DNA of 64,000 nt from Cladocopium goreaui (Eukaryota; Sar; Dinophyceae; Suessiales; Symbiodiniaceae): positions 186,001 through 250,000 of the forward strand of contig CAMXCT020001657.1 in the NCBI GenBank assembly GCA_947184155.2, written 5' to 3'. The notes under the pieces are model-generated. The model did not search any database. It had not been told where the DNA came from and saw only the letters and a list, made by a program, of their open reading frames with translations. How positions within the stretch are numbered: the stretch's first letter is position 1; every line of letters begins with the position of its first letter. A program made the translations under genes and the position numbers. This document shows positions 1 to 13,023 of the stretch, one piece after another.

Positions 1-3000
1 TTGAGTACGGAGCATCTCTCCACTTGTGTGCATGTTGTAAAGATTTTATAGTCATGTTGGTTGTATTTTAGCATGAACCATCCCATTTTTTTGCAGATCT
101 AAAGCTATGCCCAGACTGAATTCACCAAGGAATAGAGCCCCTACCGAGCCAGTGCCACTGGGGCGATATGTGGTGGGGAAGTCACCTGTCACAAGCTGTG
201 GCCCTGGCAGTCATAGGGCAGTCATAGGGTCACAGTTGAAGATCTTGGTGGGCCATGTCATGTCATGTGGCATGGCGATCCCCAGGTGTTGAAGCCATCA
301 GTAGCAGTGAATTTTTGTGTGACGTCGCTGCCGGAAGTTGCGGTGAGATCAGGGGTGCACTCCATAATCAAACAGTCCTTGAGATGTCCGCACTAAGTGC
401 GGCGATCTTCATGGGGAAATCGACTCTGGCACCTCCCAGTGGCAGCTGTCCAATCTGAAAGTTGGAAGACTACTAGGATCTTTGAAAAGGCCAGGAATTG
501 CACTCAGGCCTCCTCATCATGAGCAGCTCAGGATTAGACTTTCATTGAAGCTTCAACCAGCTCTCAAGGAGGGTCTTCCCCTTGAAAGCCCCCAGTGCAG
601 CTTTCAAGTGATAGCCACGGCTGGCACAGTGGATCCAGAGTGTATGGCGGAGACCAGTGATGAAGCTGTGCTGCGGCCGTTTTGGATTTGGTGAGTTCAG
701 ATGTGGCCTCCTGCTCGATAAAAACATGTTGCGCAGTACAGCTTGCAAATGCCTTGGACAATTAAAGACATGGTGCAAAGTGTCATCAATCAAGTGGCGC
801 TTGGCCTTCAAGACACAGCTTGCAACCGTCCAATTTTACTGTACATGCCTGATCAGCAGCTCCAGAAATACCCAAACACTGCAGCGCGGTTGGGCAGGGC
901 ACCCTCGCTGCAGATTGATTGACTGTGGCCTCACTGATGCCTTGAGGCATCAACTTGCCACACCCTGTCAGGTGGAAGTGAATGGAGGCCCTCATTTCAT
1001 TTGTTTCCTAGCTAGGAATTTGATGAAACCACAGTGGTGTACATAGGAATCCGCTTGCTCCCTGCTGCGTGCTGCAGTTTTAGGCCGCCACTGATCCCAA
1101 AGTTTTAACCTGTTCCCACCTGGCTTCCCACCTGACTGTGATGACTGCGATGCAGTCATTCATGCCGTCCCTGTAGCGGAGGTGTTGAAAATACAATCCA
1201 GCTGGCTGCCCTTGTAACATGGCACCTGGCAGATGGGATGCCAATAGCCCAAACCCCATCGACTGGAAGTTTGTGCTCCAACCTTGCTGCGGGCGGATGA
1301 CATTTTAGCTAATCTCCACCCTATTCATTGAGCTTACTATCTTCCAGGGCCAGATTCAAGAATTCGGCATGGCTGAAACGGGGTGCCTCCGCAGTTGTTC
1401 CAAATGAGACCAGATGCTTGTGTTCAAATCAAGGGCAGTTGGGTTGAATGGTTGGGTGGGATTTTGTGGACAGGAATTAGTACAAGAGTCCCTTTTCAAG
1501 ATATATAGATGTTGTGTTTAAATTATGTCGACGCGTTTCGACTGGATTTTGTTTCGACCACTATTATTCTGTTGTTTTTTGGTCTTATGGATCTGAGGTA
1601 CCAATCGGCATAACATGCATTAAAATCATACAGCCCCGGTGGGCCAGGTGTAGGGCTGGACGTGCCACTAAATAAACTTTACATTGCACCCTTGCCAAAA
1701 CCATATCTAAAAACTGCGTTCTTTCATTCCAGTTCGCTGAAGCGGAATTCGGTTAATGAATCAATCATATCTGACGAAGAACTGAAAACTGTTGGAACAA
1801 AATCTACATTGTCACATGGGGGATTTTTGGGGGCTCCCGGGATAGACACTCCCCTGCAGTGCAACGCCAACCAAGGACCCAGCAGAGCCGTCTCGCTTCG
1901 ACGGCAGCAAACATTGAGTGGGTTCCGTCGTCGCTTTGCTTACCGCTTGAAAGCCAATGAGGGGAAGTTGCACCAGGTCTGCCAAAAGAGACCTTGTTGT
2001 TGGTGCACACGTTCTGATTGAATGGCTCTTCATGGCTAAGAAATGGTAAAGTCTTGAAGAGTTTTGCTGAAAGTGTACCTCAAACTGCAGTGGCTTTCGT
2101 GTACAGATAGGAGCACCAAGTCGCAGAGGGTCAACGAGGAGGAGGATCAGTTGCCTGCCGGGCAAGCATTGGAATTTGCAAAGATTGCCTAAAGGTTGTG
2201 CAAGAACATGTTTGAAGACCCAACTTCCCAAGCTCCATGTTGCTGGGAATATTTGTGCATGTTTTGGTAGTTGGGATTGTGGTCGGCCAGTTTGCCACAA
2301 AGGAGCGCAGAGTTTTAGTTCCATGGCAGCAGTCAAGTTCATGGCATTAGGTCAACCCAAATGCCTGTAGAACGCAGATTGCAAGGCTGCAAGTGAAGTG
2401 CCCGGCGTCCGCAAGGTTTTCAAGGCCAAAGGCGGTAAAGTGAGGATTGAAAGGGCCATGGGTCACAACTCCCCACAGAGAAAATAGCCAGATTGAGCAC
2501 CAGGAATTCGACGTAGCCCATCACAGCTCTGCTGTCATGGCTTGCACCGAAAAACCACTTCCGTTATTAGGTGCAAGCCGTGTCCGTTGAAACGTCGCAA
2601 CGTGCCGTGAAAAGTTGACATACCGTTGTAGTGGGAAATGGCATCGAGTTAGGCGCACCTGGCTGTCTCAGATTAGCCAACCATTTTTGCAGGTTGCATT
2701 ATGCCTGAATTGCCGGGGGCTGCTTTTTCCGGCGGCAGCCACCGTGTCGACCAGCATCGCCGGTTGTTTGATGTGGGTTTCCCCCAAGGTGCCATTAAGA
2801 ACGAAGGTTGGCTTGGCAATGAAGCGATGGAGGTCCTGCAAAAGGATGTGGAAGGGGCCTTACAATCTGTCCCGCGCATGTCAGCCAGTTGCAGGTGCGA
2901 AGTTGCCGGTTTTCAACTTGACTCTACCAGGCACGAAAAACTGTTGCTTTCGGGCCGCCAGTTGAAGCATGAGTTGAGGCAACCATGTTAGCCATGAACT

Positions 3001-4354
3001 TGCATGGGCTGATCATTTCAAATGTTTGCCCGTTGTGACGTTCAAGGCAATTCCAGTTGATCGGCGTTTAGTCATTGCCCACTTGCATGGTGAACCAGCT
3101 GTTTGCGGCAAGTTTCGTGGGAAATGTCGACCAGAGCCATTCGGCAATCGCCCATGCACAGTGACCTAGTTGGTTGCACCTGAGCTGAGTACATCGCTGA
3201 ACCAAAAGTTCTGCCATGACCCTTTAGTAGCTGGGATGTTGATGGAATCCTGTCTTCCTTGATGTCTTGAGTTCAAACCTTGTTTCCGAGATTAACCAAA
3301 ACCAGTTAGACCTCCCAACCACCTGCAGATGGTCGGCAGGCAGCCTAACGTTTCAATTGCAAGAGGTCCTGATGGCAGACTTACACAGGAGGCTTTTGGC
3401 GCCGCCAACTGACCTTGTGCCCCAGTTGTGCCCGCCGTTTTGAGCTTCCAGGCATGACTTGGCATGGCTGTGCCGCGCAGTCAGCACCATTTGAAGAGCA
3501 AACCAAGTTGCTGTGCGAACTGACCAAGTTTTTCTTGCACAAAAGCCGTTCTCTGTCACACCACTTGCTGGCGACAAAAGTGAATTTGCGGATTTTGATG
3601 GCCAAGAAGAACATGCGCAAAAGCAGTCTGGTGTATGTGCTGACTTGGTTCCAAAAAGTAGAGTTCCACTTGTTACGGTTGGGAGTTGCCGTTAGATGCA
3701 GTGCCCACAGGTTGTCAGAGATTACTGATTACTGTCTTTTCCATTGAAAAAATGCCAAAGGCACAGTTCCTGAAACGTTTCAGGAAGCACGTTGTCACGA
3801 GATGTCGAGTTAGTCGCACATCCTTTTAAGGCTGCATCACACACGGGTTTGATTCTAAAGCTTCGGTGTGATGACCTACCGCTTCCCTGATGTTGAAGGC
3901 CAGCCGCAAGTGCTGCCAGCGCCATTTGTGAAGATGTCAGTGGCCAGGCCTTCATGTGTCATGATGGCGTCCTTCATATTTTTGATAATGACCTTGTTCT
4001 TTCAGAAGGGAAAGGCCTTCCCAGGAAGTGCCTTCCATGGTGGCCATGGTGCTAGGGTGGTGTGTGTGTGCACCCTCCTAGCCCAGCACAAGAGAGGATG
4101 TATGATTGGAGGGGGGTCCCATACAATGGCTCCAACAATCTCCAGGCAGCCGACACGTGCTTAACTCCTTGAAAAGGCGACTGAGAGTAGGGCTGTAGAT
4201 TCTTTGGAAAGTTTCTCACTTTGACCAGCAAAAGTTTGAGATTCACACTTGGTTTTTATAGATCCTGCTTGGCCAGCAGTGGTTTTAAACTATTTCCTCC
4301 TGCACCAAGCTATTCCACGCAATCTCAGGAGGAACCCCCCTGGATGGTGATACC

Positions 4355-4918
4355 ATGGTAGCCGCAAGTCACGCGTGCAGCTGCCTTTGCTTGAGCTCTC
4401 TTGTGTTTCACACCTCATGTGTCCCCAAGCTAATTTCTGAGACAAGTGGACTGACTGGACTCCCACGTAATGGGTTTGAAGATGCATGTGCCTGGAAAAG
4501 GAGCTGGCCCACCAGCCCAGTGGATCCAAAGGAATGTTGTGCCAGGGACTTTGGCTCATGTAAAGCAGCTTGGGATGATTCTTGGGATGATCCAATCCAT
4601 TGCATGTCAGCTTTTGACTTGCCAAGCTTGAAGGCCCATGGCCCAAACGGCAATGCCAGCCCTGCCTGTGCCAAAAGTTGCCACAGATGTGTCAGTTGCC
4701 ACCAAGACCCTGACCTCGAGGGCATCAGTTTGTTCATCGCCGCTCTGGCAGAGCTCTGTTCGCTGGCACATCCCTCAGCAGATGCCGAAGAGCCACCAGA
4801 GAAACTGAAGCCAAGGCCACCGCGGCCACGGTTGAAGATTCAAAGCTTGGCAGAATTCCAACCTCGGAGAATTCAGAAATCGGAAAATTCAGAGTTACAG
4901 GAGGTGCTGAGGTGGTAA
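4355..4918 (+). CDS. Unrecognised 187-codon open frame (doubtful)
   Basis: This is the longest ATG-initiated plus-strand frame in the first 12 kb. The product is Cys-rich in its N-terminal two thirds and has a Pro/Lys/Arg-rich tail (around residues 145-165). I recognise no family. It could be an exon, since the tail composition is protein-like. It could equally be a chance frame: two other frames of more than 90 codons overlap it on the minus strand, and I found no matching open frame in the second copy of the duplicated block, whose alignable sequence starts only near 43,583 (equivalent to 4,925). Splice sites were not resolved. Confidence 0.15.
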   Translation: MVAASHACSCLCLSSLVFHTSCVPKLISETSGLTGLPRNGFEDACAWKRSWPTSPVDPKECCARDFGSCKAAWDDSWDDPIHCMSAFDLPSLKAHGPNGNASPACAKSCHRCVSCHQDPDLEGISLFIAALAELCSLAHPSADAEEPPEKLKPRPPRPRLKIQSLAEFQPRRIQKSENSELQEVLRW

Positions 4919-7900
4919 TACCCCAAGATGAACAGAAACTACCGTAGCTCCAGTGGGTCCCATGCTGGTGTTGCCACCTTTGATGTGCCTGGAACCCGCA
5001 TTTCCATCCCACCTTCCTGCCTTACAAGCCGCTTTGAAGTACCAACCGGCCATTCTTGAGACCAAAAGTATGTCCCAATCACCTGTCAGCAGGGGATCCC
5101 ACAGTACCAACCCCAAGTGCCGGGATCTCAAGGAAGTCCTTTGGGAGGTCGGTGTAGAGAATCAAAGTTCAGCCAGTACTTCCAGCCAAGCCAGTGCTGT
5201 GGCTTCATCTCAACCAAGCGAAGCGTTTCGATCGACTGGTCCAACGCAGACGTTTCCCATGTAACCAGGATTTGGCCAACCTTCGCTTCGCTGAGCTTGT
5301 TGGCCCATAACAATGCCACAGCCTCCCGAGTGGTTTACACATTGCCCAGTGCCACCATGCGGCAGCACTGCTTGGCTGGGAATTGGAAAGTTTGGCCCAG
5401 TGGCCAGCAAAAGGCAACGAGCAACATTGAAACCCAATGATCTATTCTTAAAAGTCATGTGCCAAGCCCGGAAGAGAGTAGATGAAGTTGTTTCCTTCCA
5501 AAGGGGTAGCTTGTTGAATGATTTGGCATAGTTGGCAGAGTGGATTGCTACTTGGGACCAGCACCAGTGGATGTTGTTTGGAGGCCTTGAAGCATGTTGG
5601 TGAAGTTCTTTTGTACGCCTCAGTTTCTGGCCACATAAATGAAGAACTTGACACGTATGCGCAACGCAAGCCAATGCGTTTTGCCGTGTCTAGCAATATT
5701 CAAACGTTTCTCTTGCAAAGATGCAGCTTGAGACCGAAAATTCCAGGAATTGTGGAGCAAATGAGGTGGCAAAGAGCAGTAGTCTCTAAGAACATGCTAC
5801 GTGTTTCTTGCTCCACTCCGTGAATTTCTTCTGATTGTACATGGTCATGATGTAGTCCTTGGGGATTTGCCCTGACCTCCGCAGTTCACACCTTGCATAT
5901 GTTGCGCGTTGCAACTGCATTCCGGCGGGGCCCTGAAAAATGGGAACGCACTGGTGACAGGACGTGGGGTAACCTTTTTGTGCCACTTTCATTGGGGAAG
6001 CCGATTAGCCCAATGGGTATTTGAATAGAAAAGGCAAGAGAGAAAAAAACATATGTTGGTATTGGTCAGCTGTACTGTCATCCCGGCACTCCCATGTGTA
6101 GGCAGCCCTTGAAGGAAGGCATGGGAGCAAGGCCAGCAAGGCCAGTTGTGACCCAGCAAGCGTAGCGGACGTGGGACTGGTGGAACTTATCCATCTTTCT
6201 GAAGTCATCCATGGCGCTTCAGCCTCCGGAGCAATGGCTAACTGCACCAATGGCCAAAGATCTTGAAGTCTCCGGGCGTGACGTTGTGAAACCTGTGGCA
6301 GTGAGTCCCGTCACGAAGCTTTCAAAAGTTGGAGGTCAGCTGTTCTTGCCGTGGTTGCTGCCAAAGCGGAGGTCATGTGGTCTAGCAAAATTTAATTAGA
6401 TCATACAGGCTTTCCACTTCCCCCTCCAAAAACACAACATAAACCTTGAACTCACCATAAGCCCTTGTAAAAGCTTGAAAATTATAATCCCAACATTCGT
6501 TTTAGGAGGATGAAGAGTTGCAAAAGGAAGAAGTTAACAAGCCGGAAATGAACCAAATTAAGACCATGAAGCTGAGTAAAACTGCCTGAAACTAGTTACT
6601 TGTTTGGGACAACGCTGAGGCCAAGTTCTGAAAGGTCAAAGGTGGCATCACCAGCCAGACCAACTTGGATGTAAAGTGTGATTTGCTTTGCAACCCCTTT
6701 CAGCACAAGAGTGCCAAGGATCAAGTGCAACATCTTGAAATACATATGGCTCCCACCTTTGAACAGCTGAACGACCTGGGGCTCATGGTCCCTTTTTTTC
6801 AGTCGCATAACTCATCATTTTTTTTGCAGCTTCGAGCTGAGCCCATACAGCTGCCTGGAGCGAAACTGCAACTGCTTGTAGTTTATTTGAAAGCATGTCC
6901 CACCATGTCCCCATTTTTGCCAAGGCGCTGACAAGATTCCACAACAATTCCATTTTCCGGGTCCTCTTCCGTTTGACTCACAGCCGTGTGGGACGCGGTT
7001 TGAATGGTGAAAAGCTGAAATTGAATCTCCCTTCGCATCATCGAAGCCGACTGTGTTCTTGCAAGGTGGGAAAGCTGTGGTATCAAAGATCGCCTGGCAG
7101 CTCCGGTTCCTTGTGGAGACCCTTGGTCAGATGCTGTCGCAATTGGTTTGCGAGACTGTGCGGAACATCTTTTCAGACACAGTAAAAATCCAATCTCTTC
7201 AGCCTCCAACTCCTCAAGCTCCAAGCCCTATGCTTTGAGATTTGCTAGTGACACTTCCCTGTGTGGATAGCAGACAATCGAAGTGCGCTGGATCATCCGC
7301 TTCCTGCCTGCTGCAAACGCTTGTAAGACAAACTTGCCTGAGCAAAGCATGTATGACATGTATGACTCCTTGTTTTTCGAACATATCAATGTGCAAATCA
7401 TTTTTTCATAGGAATCATGGAGTCTCACCAGCCAGAGTGGCTTGAGTTGACCTGAAACTGCGGCCATGATACTTTTGCAGATCCTGGTAGCTGCTTTATG
7501 AGGATCGCAGTGACATCTAGGCTAGAAAACCCAAAGGTCATTTTAAAATCCTTTGAGAGATTGGCGTGCGAGTGGGTTTGGGGCTTTACCTTTAGGGCTG
7601 TTGCTGTTGCCGGCTCAGGTGCGACACCAAATTGAATGCCGCACCTGTGTGAGCCGCTCATGACAGTTGTTCCAAGAACTTCCCAACCCATCCTTTGTGG
7701 CCTAGTGCTGGGATTCCACGACGAGCCGTGTTTCTGTGCACACCGGTGTGCAAACCGTTGAGACACAATGATTGGCATGTGCAGCGGCTCGAGACAGTCA
7801 AACCGCGCATGGTTCCAAAGCTGTTCTGATGTTTTGGGAAATAAGACCAAGCATGATGCATACTTGGGAATACTAAATTAAGAGAGGCCAAAAATGTAAG

Positions 7901-10046
7901 TCTCGACGTGCTCTTGCGTGTGGGTGCTTCGTAGGGGTCAGAACACCCTCCCCCTTTTTAGTCCCACTTGAAAAACGATGCAGCTGCCTGGTCAGCGTGC
8001 ATGCGAAGATGAAACCAGTTGTTCTGGAATTGATTGGTGGTTCAATGAAGCTTGAACATGGCACCGCCTTCAACGTCTTGAGATATTTTTTCGACGGAAG
8101 CTGCCCCATGCAGAACAAAGGGGGCAGGTACCCATTATGCTGTTGACAGGGCTGAGACTTTACAATTTGTTTATAAACACTTGCTCTGGTAGTTCAGTTG
8201 AATTTTGAAACCTGGAAGGTCCACGACCTTGTGAACCCTTGATGGGCCTTCAGACAGGTCTTTGAGCAAACAATCTTATGGAGCCTTATCGCAGCACGCG
8301 CCTTGTTGCGAAAATCCCTATTTGATGCACTTTCCAGAGCACATACCATGTCATTCGCACACTGAACCCTTGATATTGAAATTGCTCCACACTTTTTCTG
8401 AAGATTCCAGCTGTTTTCCCACAATGCGTGCAGTCACAACGTCCCGCACCCTAACCCTGGCTACAATCCAAGTCACCTGGAATCCTTGCCGAATGCCTGT
8501 CTGAAATTCAGATTGAAAGTGAAGTTCATGGCTTCATGTCCGAGAGCACCGGGAGCACTTCATCACGGGCTTGGAGGAATGCAGCGGTAACTTGGATTCA
8601 TTTGGATGCCTTGGGCTGGTTTGGCCCTGTTGATGCCCTGTTGTTAGATGTTCTGTTCTCACTGAGCCCCGGGTGATATGGTCATGTGGTTTTATATAGA
8701 GTTTACCTGTTGCTGGGGTGTTAATTAATCATAGCACAACGGGCTTTTTGAGCATGGCCCTCGCAGTTGGTTGTCAAGGCATTTCCTGGCCAATGTCCAG
8801 CAAATTGTTTTCAGGTGCAACCTGGTTTGTGCTGCCCATGTCAGGGCTTCAGGAACACGGACTTAAAATGGATTCTTAGATCATAGATCATACATCGGTC
8901 GATCTTTGCTTGCTCATTCCTACCTGAATCACATGTGATGTTTTCGGAAAAGAAAAGAGTACAAAGAAACAGGTGACTATTATTGTCAACTTTTCTTGTG
9001 CCCTGAACCATTTGAATCCCAAGTTGTCCTTCTCTGTGCCCGTGATGTGCCCAAGGATTCGTGTTTCCTGGCGATTGGCCGGCTGGACTCGTTGCATTGC
9101 CTGGCGAAGGGACAAATCACAGGCCAGGGTAGCAACTGGGTTTGGATGGGGGCTCTCCTATTGCTACCTTGGCCATGGGATGCTACACTGTCATCCTGTT
9201 TGTCCCAGTTTGGTTTTAACAACTCGTAGTCTTGAATGATCTCCAAGTGACAAATGAAAAACAGCAAGAAAATCCCGTTCCAAACATGTCCAAACTGTAT
9301 TTATCCCAGCCACACCAGCCATCCTGACCAGCCATGACAGGTGGACGATGACCTTCCTTTCCTGCATGCCCCGGCACATCGCCAAACGCTGCAGTGATCC
9401 CTACACTCGAGCTGTAAATGGCATCATCTCAACCTGGCATGGTTCGACTGTGTGCATTCAGTGTTTCTCTGGAATGGTTCAAAAAAGTTTCAACACGATG
9501 TTGAAAGGAGAAAGATGTAAAAGGGTCGTCCTAGAAAAAGATGAAGGAGGATTGTGGAGGATGGCCACCTCTTCACTTGGAAGTTTCTTGGCTTGGTGAG
9601 AGCCCGCCATAGTTTGCCCATACCAAATTGCAAATGACACCATTTGTTTTGCTTGTTTGTTCCTTTTGATTCCGTTCATTACTCAATCAAACAACTGGAG
9701 GGCGAGTATATATAGGTTTCAAGTCATATCAGATGTGTTCAGATATTGTTCATGATACAAGTTCATACAAGTTCCATATCACGCTCTTTGTGCAATTTCG
9801 TACATGCCATGTGTGTGCTGTCGCCCTCAGCCACTATCCGAACATTGCCGATGTCTGCCAGTGGCACATGAGGTTTAGTCAACCAGTTGGGGAAGCCATC
9901 AATGACTTGGTTTGTGACGAGTGGCGATGCTTTCCATTTGCTTTCCAACTGCAACTTGGCATGGCGATTTTCCAGTGCTTCTCTTCAGTCCACCGTCCGG
10001 GACCGTCCGGGAATATCACAGTTCCATACACAATAGTATATCCAAA

Positions 10047-10136
10047 CCCATAGGATCCATGTATGGTATATATGGTAACATTTACCATCAATATACCCCC
10101 AATGTTAGCATATATACCATACATGGATCCTATGGG
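10047..10136. mobile_element. 90-bp foldback hairpin (MITE-like)
   Basis: Arms 10,047-10,074 and 10,109-10,136 are perfect 28-bp inverted repeats. Pairing continues inward over 10,075-10,082 and 10,101-10,108 after one mismatch, giving 36-bp arms and an 18-nt loop. The arms start with CCCATAGGATCC. The homologous place in copy 2 (about 52,200-52,240) has the flanks but not the hairpin, so it looks like an insertion in copy 1. It is too short to encode anything. It may be a foldback element, a miniature inverted-repeat element, or a small RNA hairpin source. Confidence 0.7.
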
Positions 10137-12430
10137 AAATAATTACAAATAGAATAGATAATATTTAGACTGGGGTATATTTTATCGAATGCCGGACAAA
10201 ATGTAGAAACCAACCAACAACCGCATAGGAAGCGGGACTCCTCGGCCAGGCAGATGCCTTCCCAAAGTGAAGCCGCTTCCGACACGGCGGCAACGCAGTG
10301 GCTGCGCTTAGGCCTTCTGCGCCCAGGCCTGGGGACAATTGTGGTAGAAACCATGAGTCATGATACCTTTTGCCCCTCATGGTAATGCAAAATCCAAATC
10401 TGCATTTCAATGCGTTTACATCCATTGATCAGATGTTTTCACATCAAACATGGGGATTTCCTGCTGTCATGTTTGATTATATAATGCTTGATTACAAGGT
10501 TTTGAACCTAGAACCGTAGAACGCCTGTAAGTAGGTTACATGGTCCACTGTGGTATGTGGTAGTGCCTGTTTGAACATGATTCGATTGCATTCTCTCTGA
10601 CGAATGGGCCACATGTCTCTCCAGTATGCATTTGTGGGACACCAAGTAGGGGCAAACTCAACCCCTTTTTGGTATGGTTGCCAAGGAAAATTAGTTGCAA
10701 AAAGAAGTTGCAACGATATCATTGCAAGAATGACGGCTGGTTCCCAACCTGTTTTAGATGATAAAAAACAAAATCAAATATTTCAAGGGGTCGAAACATG
10801 TCGAAACCACTAATCATAGAATCAGAAACGCACCTCACACCTCCTTTGTTTGTGTTAGTTGTGCTTCCTCAGCAAGGTGCCATGCTGCATGCTGTTGAGC
10901 TATCCTTCCAGGAACTTGTGGAGCACCAGGCAGGAAGACGCCCGACCTGCGGTCCCATTTTGGAACGGACAGCTGCGGTACTAGTCAACCGGATTCAGGT
11001 TCAAGTGGCCTCTTAGGAGGTCGGAATTTAGCTTGTTTTTTGTTTCATTTTATTTTTATTGTTGTTGGTGTGGGGTGTGTGTGCTAAGCAGTGTGTGCTT
11101 TTTTTGTCCGGTGTGTTTTTCATCAGTGTGTGGAGGTTTCTGTGTGGGGAGTAGGTCACTGACTTCCCTCGGCTGGGATCAACACCGAAAAAAATCATGG
11201 CTTTAGTGGATAATACAGTTTATTTAACACCAAGAGTTGGTCAGTCATTGTCAGTCATGTAGATTTACTATGTTTACTTGGACATGTGGATGTTTGATGA
11301 TGTTGGACCTGTTGGACCCACAAAACGCAGAAGGGAACTGCCAACAGATAGTTTTCAGCGCGAAGAAACAATGATGGGCATTTAGACTTAAACCATTTTT
11401 AAGCCACCCAGATAGTGGATGTTTACTGAAGACACATAGATGCAGCTCCATGGAGGTGGGGTCAAGCATCAGCAGTACTAGTGTAAGCACCAAAAGCTGG
11501 TGGATTTTCCACCCCCAAATTGTCCCAAATTCAGACCTGATAATATGCCAATTTTAGGAGACATGTCTCTTCCAAGCCCCAATTCATGGTGTAGTATCTT
11601 CGTTGGGCCACATGGTGGGATGGCAAGCACATGTATAACAAACATAAAAATACCATAAGATACCTCAATTTGGGTTTAGAGCCCGACAAAGAACAGAACA
11701 TATTTGTTGCACAGTATGCATATATAATTCGCCTCTATTTTGGGATTACTCTCTAGTAGACAAACGTGGCTTGCTGGAAAACCCACCTTTTACAGATGAT
11801 GTTTCCAGTTACAAGTTTCATTTAGTTTAGATTTTTCAACCAGTACCCCCTGTTCAGATACACAGTATACAGTATACATATTCTGTTTTTTTCAGGATTC
11901 CTTCGCCCAATCCCCAATTAGATACGAGTTGGTTATTTAAACGCTATACGGCTATACGGCAGGTGTTGCACCATGAGTTTGCACTCTGACTTCTTCGTGA
12001 ATCCGAGGCGATTAGCGCCTGCCGTGGGATTTTCTGGTGATCAAACATAGCAAGCCGGGAAATCCCCTACAGATGGAGATGTTAATGAGAAAATCAAATG
12101 TTACATGGAGATACAAAGCTCACAACGACCCTTATATAAACATATTGAAGTTACTTGCCTTTACCATGAAAAATAATTATACACATATATAATGGTATTT
12201 TAGTATACTATAATTGGATATACAACCAGCAATGTGAGATTTGGGTGTGTTGGAAATTAAGGCATATCCACGACTTGCAATTTCCATAAGAATATTGTGG
12301 TAAAATATAGGGTTTGGGGTGCCCTTACTTCCAGACAACCAATATTAAGGTTTTCCAGTTTTCCAGCGTGGTTTCTGTTAAAACAGATTTGCCAATTTCC
12401 CCAGTTGGCTACTGGGAGTGCCAACATAGA

Positions 12431-12462
12431 TAAAGAGGAGTGTTTCCCGGATCTTTTGGAAA
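12431..12462 (+). repeat. 32-bp direct repeat, left copy
   Basis: This segment (core GAGTGTTTCCCGGATC) recurs exactly and in the same orientation at 17,069-17,100. The two copies bracket the helicase gene and its inverted repeats. The left copy overlaps the start of the 39-bp inverted repeat by four bases. Confidence 0.8.
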
Positions 12463-12497
12463 TTACTTTACTTCGAGTGATCCCCACCATGACATTT
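12459..12497 (+). repeat. 39-bp terminal-inverted-repeat-like sequence, left
   Basis: The sequence begins GAAATTACTTTACTTCG and matches the reverse complement of 16,663-16,701 at 37 of 39 positions by my count. The pair encloses 4.2 kb containing the helicase frames. I see no clear target-site duplication outside the pair. It may mark a transposon or only a rearranged dispersed repeat. Confidence 0.6.
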
Positions 12498-12599
12498 CAA
12501 AACAGCTTGTTGACACCACTTTTGTCTGAAGCTTTTGTCACGGGACTTTTGCCCAACTAACTATCCCAATCATTTGTTTCACCTGGCAGGTCATTGTAC

Positions 12600-12830
12600 A
12601 GGTCAGACTGTCAAACAGGATATAAACATGTCAGTGGACCATGTGAAGTAAACTCCAGAGCTCTCAACAGGTTTGTTTAAACATGACCAAACAGGCCAGT
12701 GGACCACCTGAGCCAAACAAACAAACATGCCCAAACATGTCAGCACGCCGCCTGTCAAACATGTTTGTACAAACATGACTGAACCAAGCCAGTGGACCCC
12801 TGAACCAAAGTCAAAGGCTCGCAAGCTCAC
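12600..12830. repeat. Degenerate AAACATG / CCAGTGGACC repeat cluster
   Basis: Short motifs such as AAACATGNCC and CCAGTGGACC recur several times at irregular spacing. At 12,760-12,777 there is a perfect 18-bp palindrome, CATGTTTGTACAAACATG. No coding potential was seen. Confidence 0.55.
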
Positions 12831-12903
12831 GTGTAAACTCGACAAAACCATGCCAGTGTTACTTCATCAGATCGCTGCAGCTGCAACTCTCTATTTCTCC
12901 ACC

Positions 12904-13023
12904 AGACCTCTTCAATCAAAACCGATTAGGTCCCACAGGTAGAGCAACGTGTCAGGCCTATGCCTCCCCCGGACCTCTTCAGTCAAAACCGATTAGGTCC
13001 CACTGGCAGAGCACTGTGTCAGG
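12904..13023. repeat. Two 53-bp direct repeats at the helicase 3' end
   Basis: The units 12,904-12,956 and 12,971-13,023 are close copies with the core TCAAAACCGATTAGGTCCCA. The second unit runs into the helicase stop codon (13,019-13,021 on the minus strand). A weaker relative with the same orientation lies just upstream of the paired frames at 15,422-15,455, so the unit flanks the gene on both sides. Confidence 0.65.

Larger units (their letters stand above)
107..12160. repeat. Segmental duplication copy 1, left part
   Basis: This stretch aligns collinearly, with many gaps, to 37,718-54,840. Anchors seen by eye (copy 1 with copy 2): 107-330 with 37,718-37,880; 2,213-2,320 with 41,515-41,625; 2,590-2,720 with 41,965-42,110; 4,925-5,090 with 43,583-43,735; 5,855-5,915 with 44,693-44,757; 8,370-8,510 with 47,585-47,710; 9,037-9,215 with 48,230-48,460; 10,190-11,010 with 52,255-53,095; 11,500-11,600 with 54,440-54,550. 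The short open frames in it are not preserved between copies, so I call no gene here. The substance is unique-looking, moderately AT-rich non-coding DNA, possibly with introns or exons I cannot recognise. Confidence 0.8.

Noticed and set aside
2213..2320. Peptide similarity GSWDCGRPVCHKGAQSF with GRWDCGQPACNKGAKSF in the two large duplicates
   Set aside because: The nucleotide similarity of the duplication explains it. I see no preference for silent changes and the frames close soon on either side.
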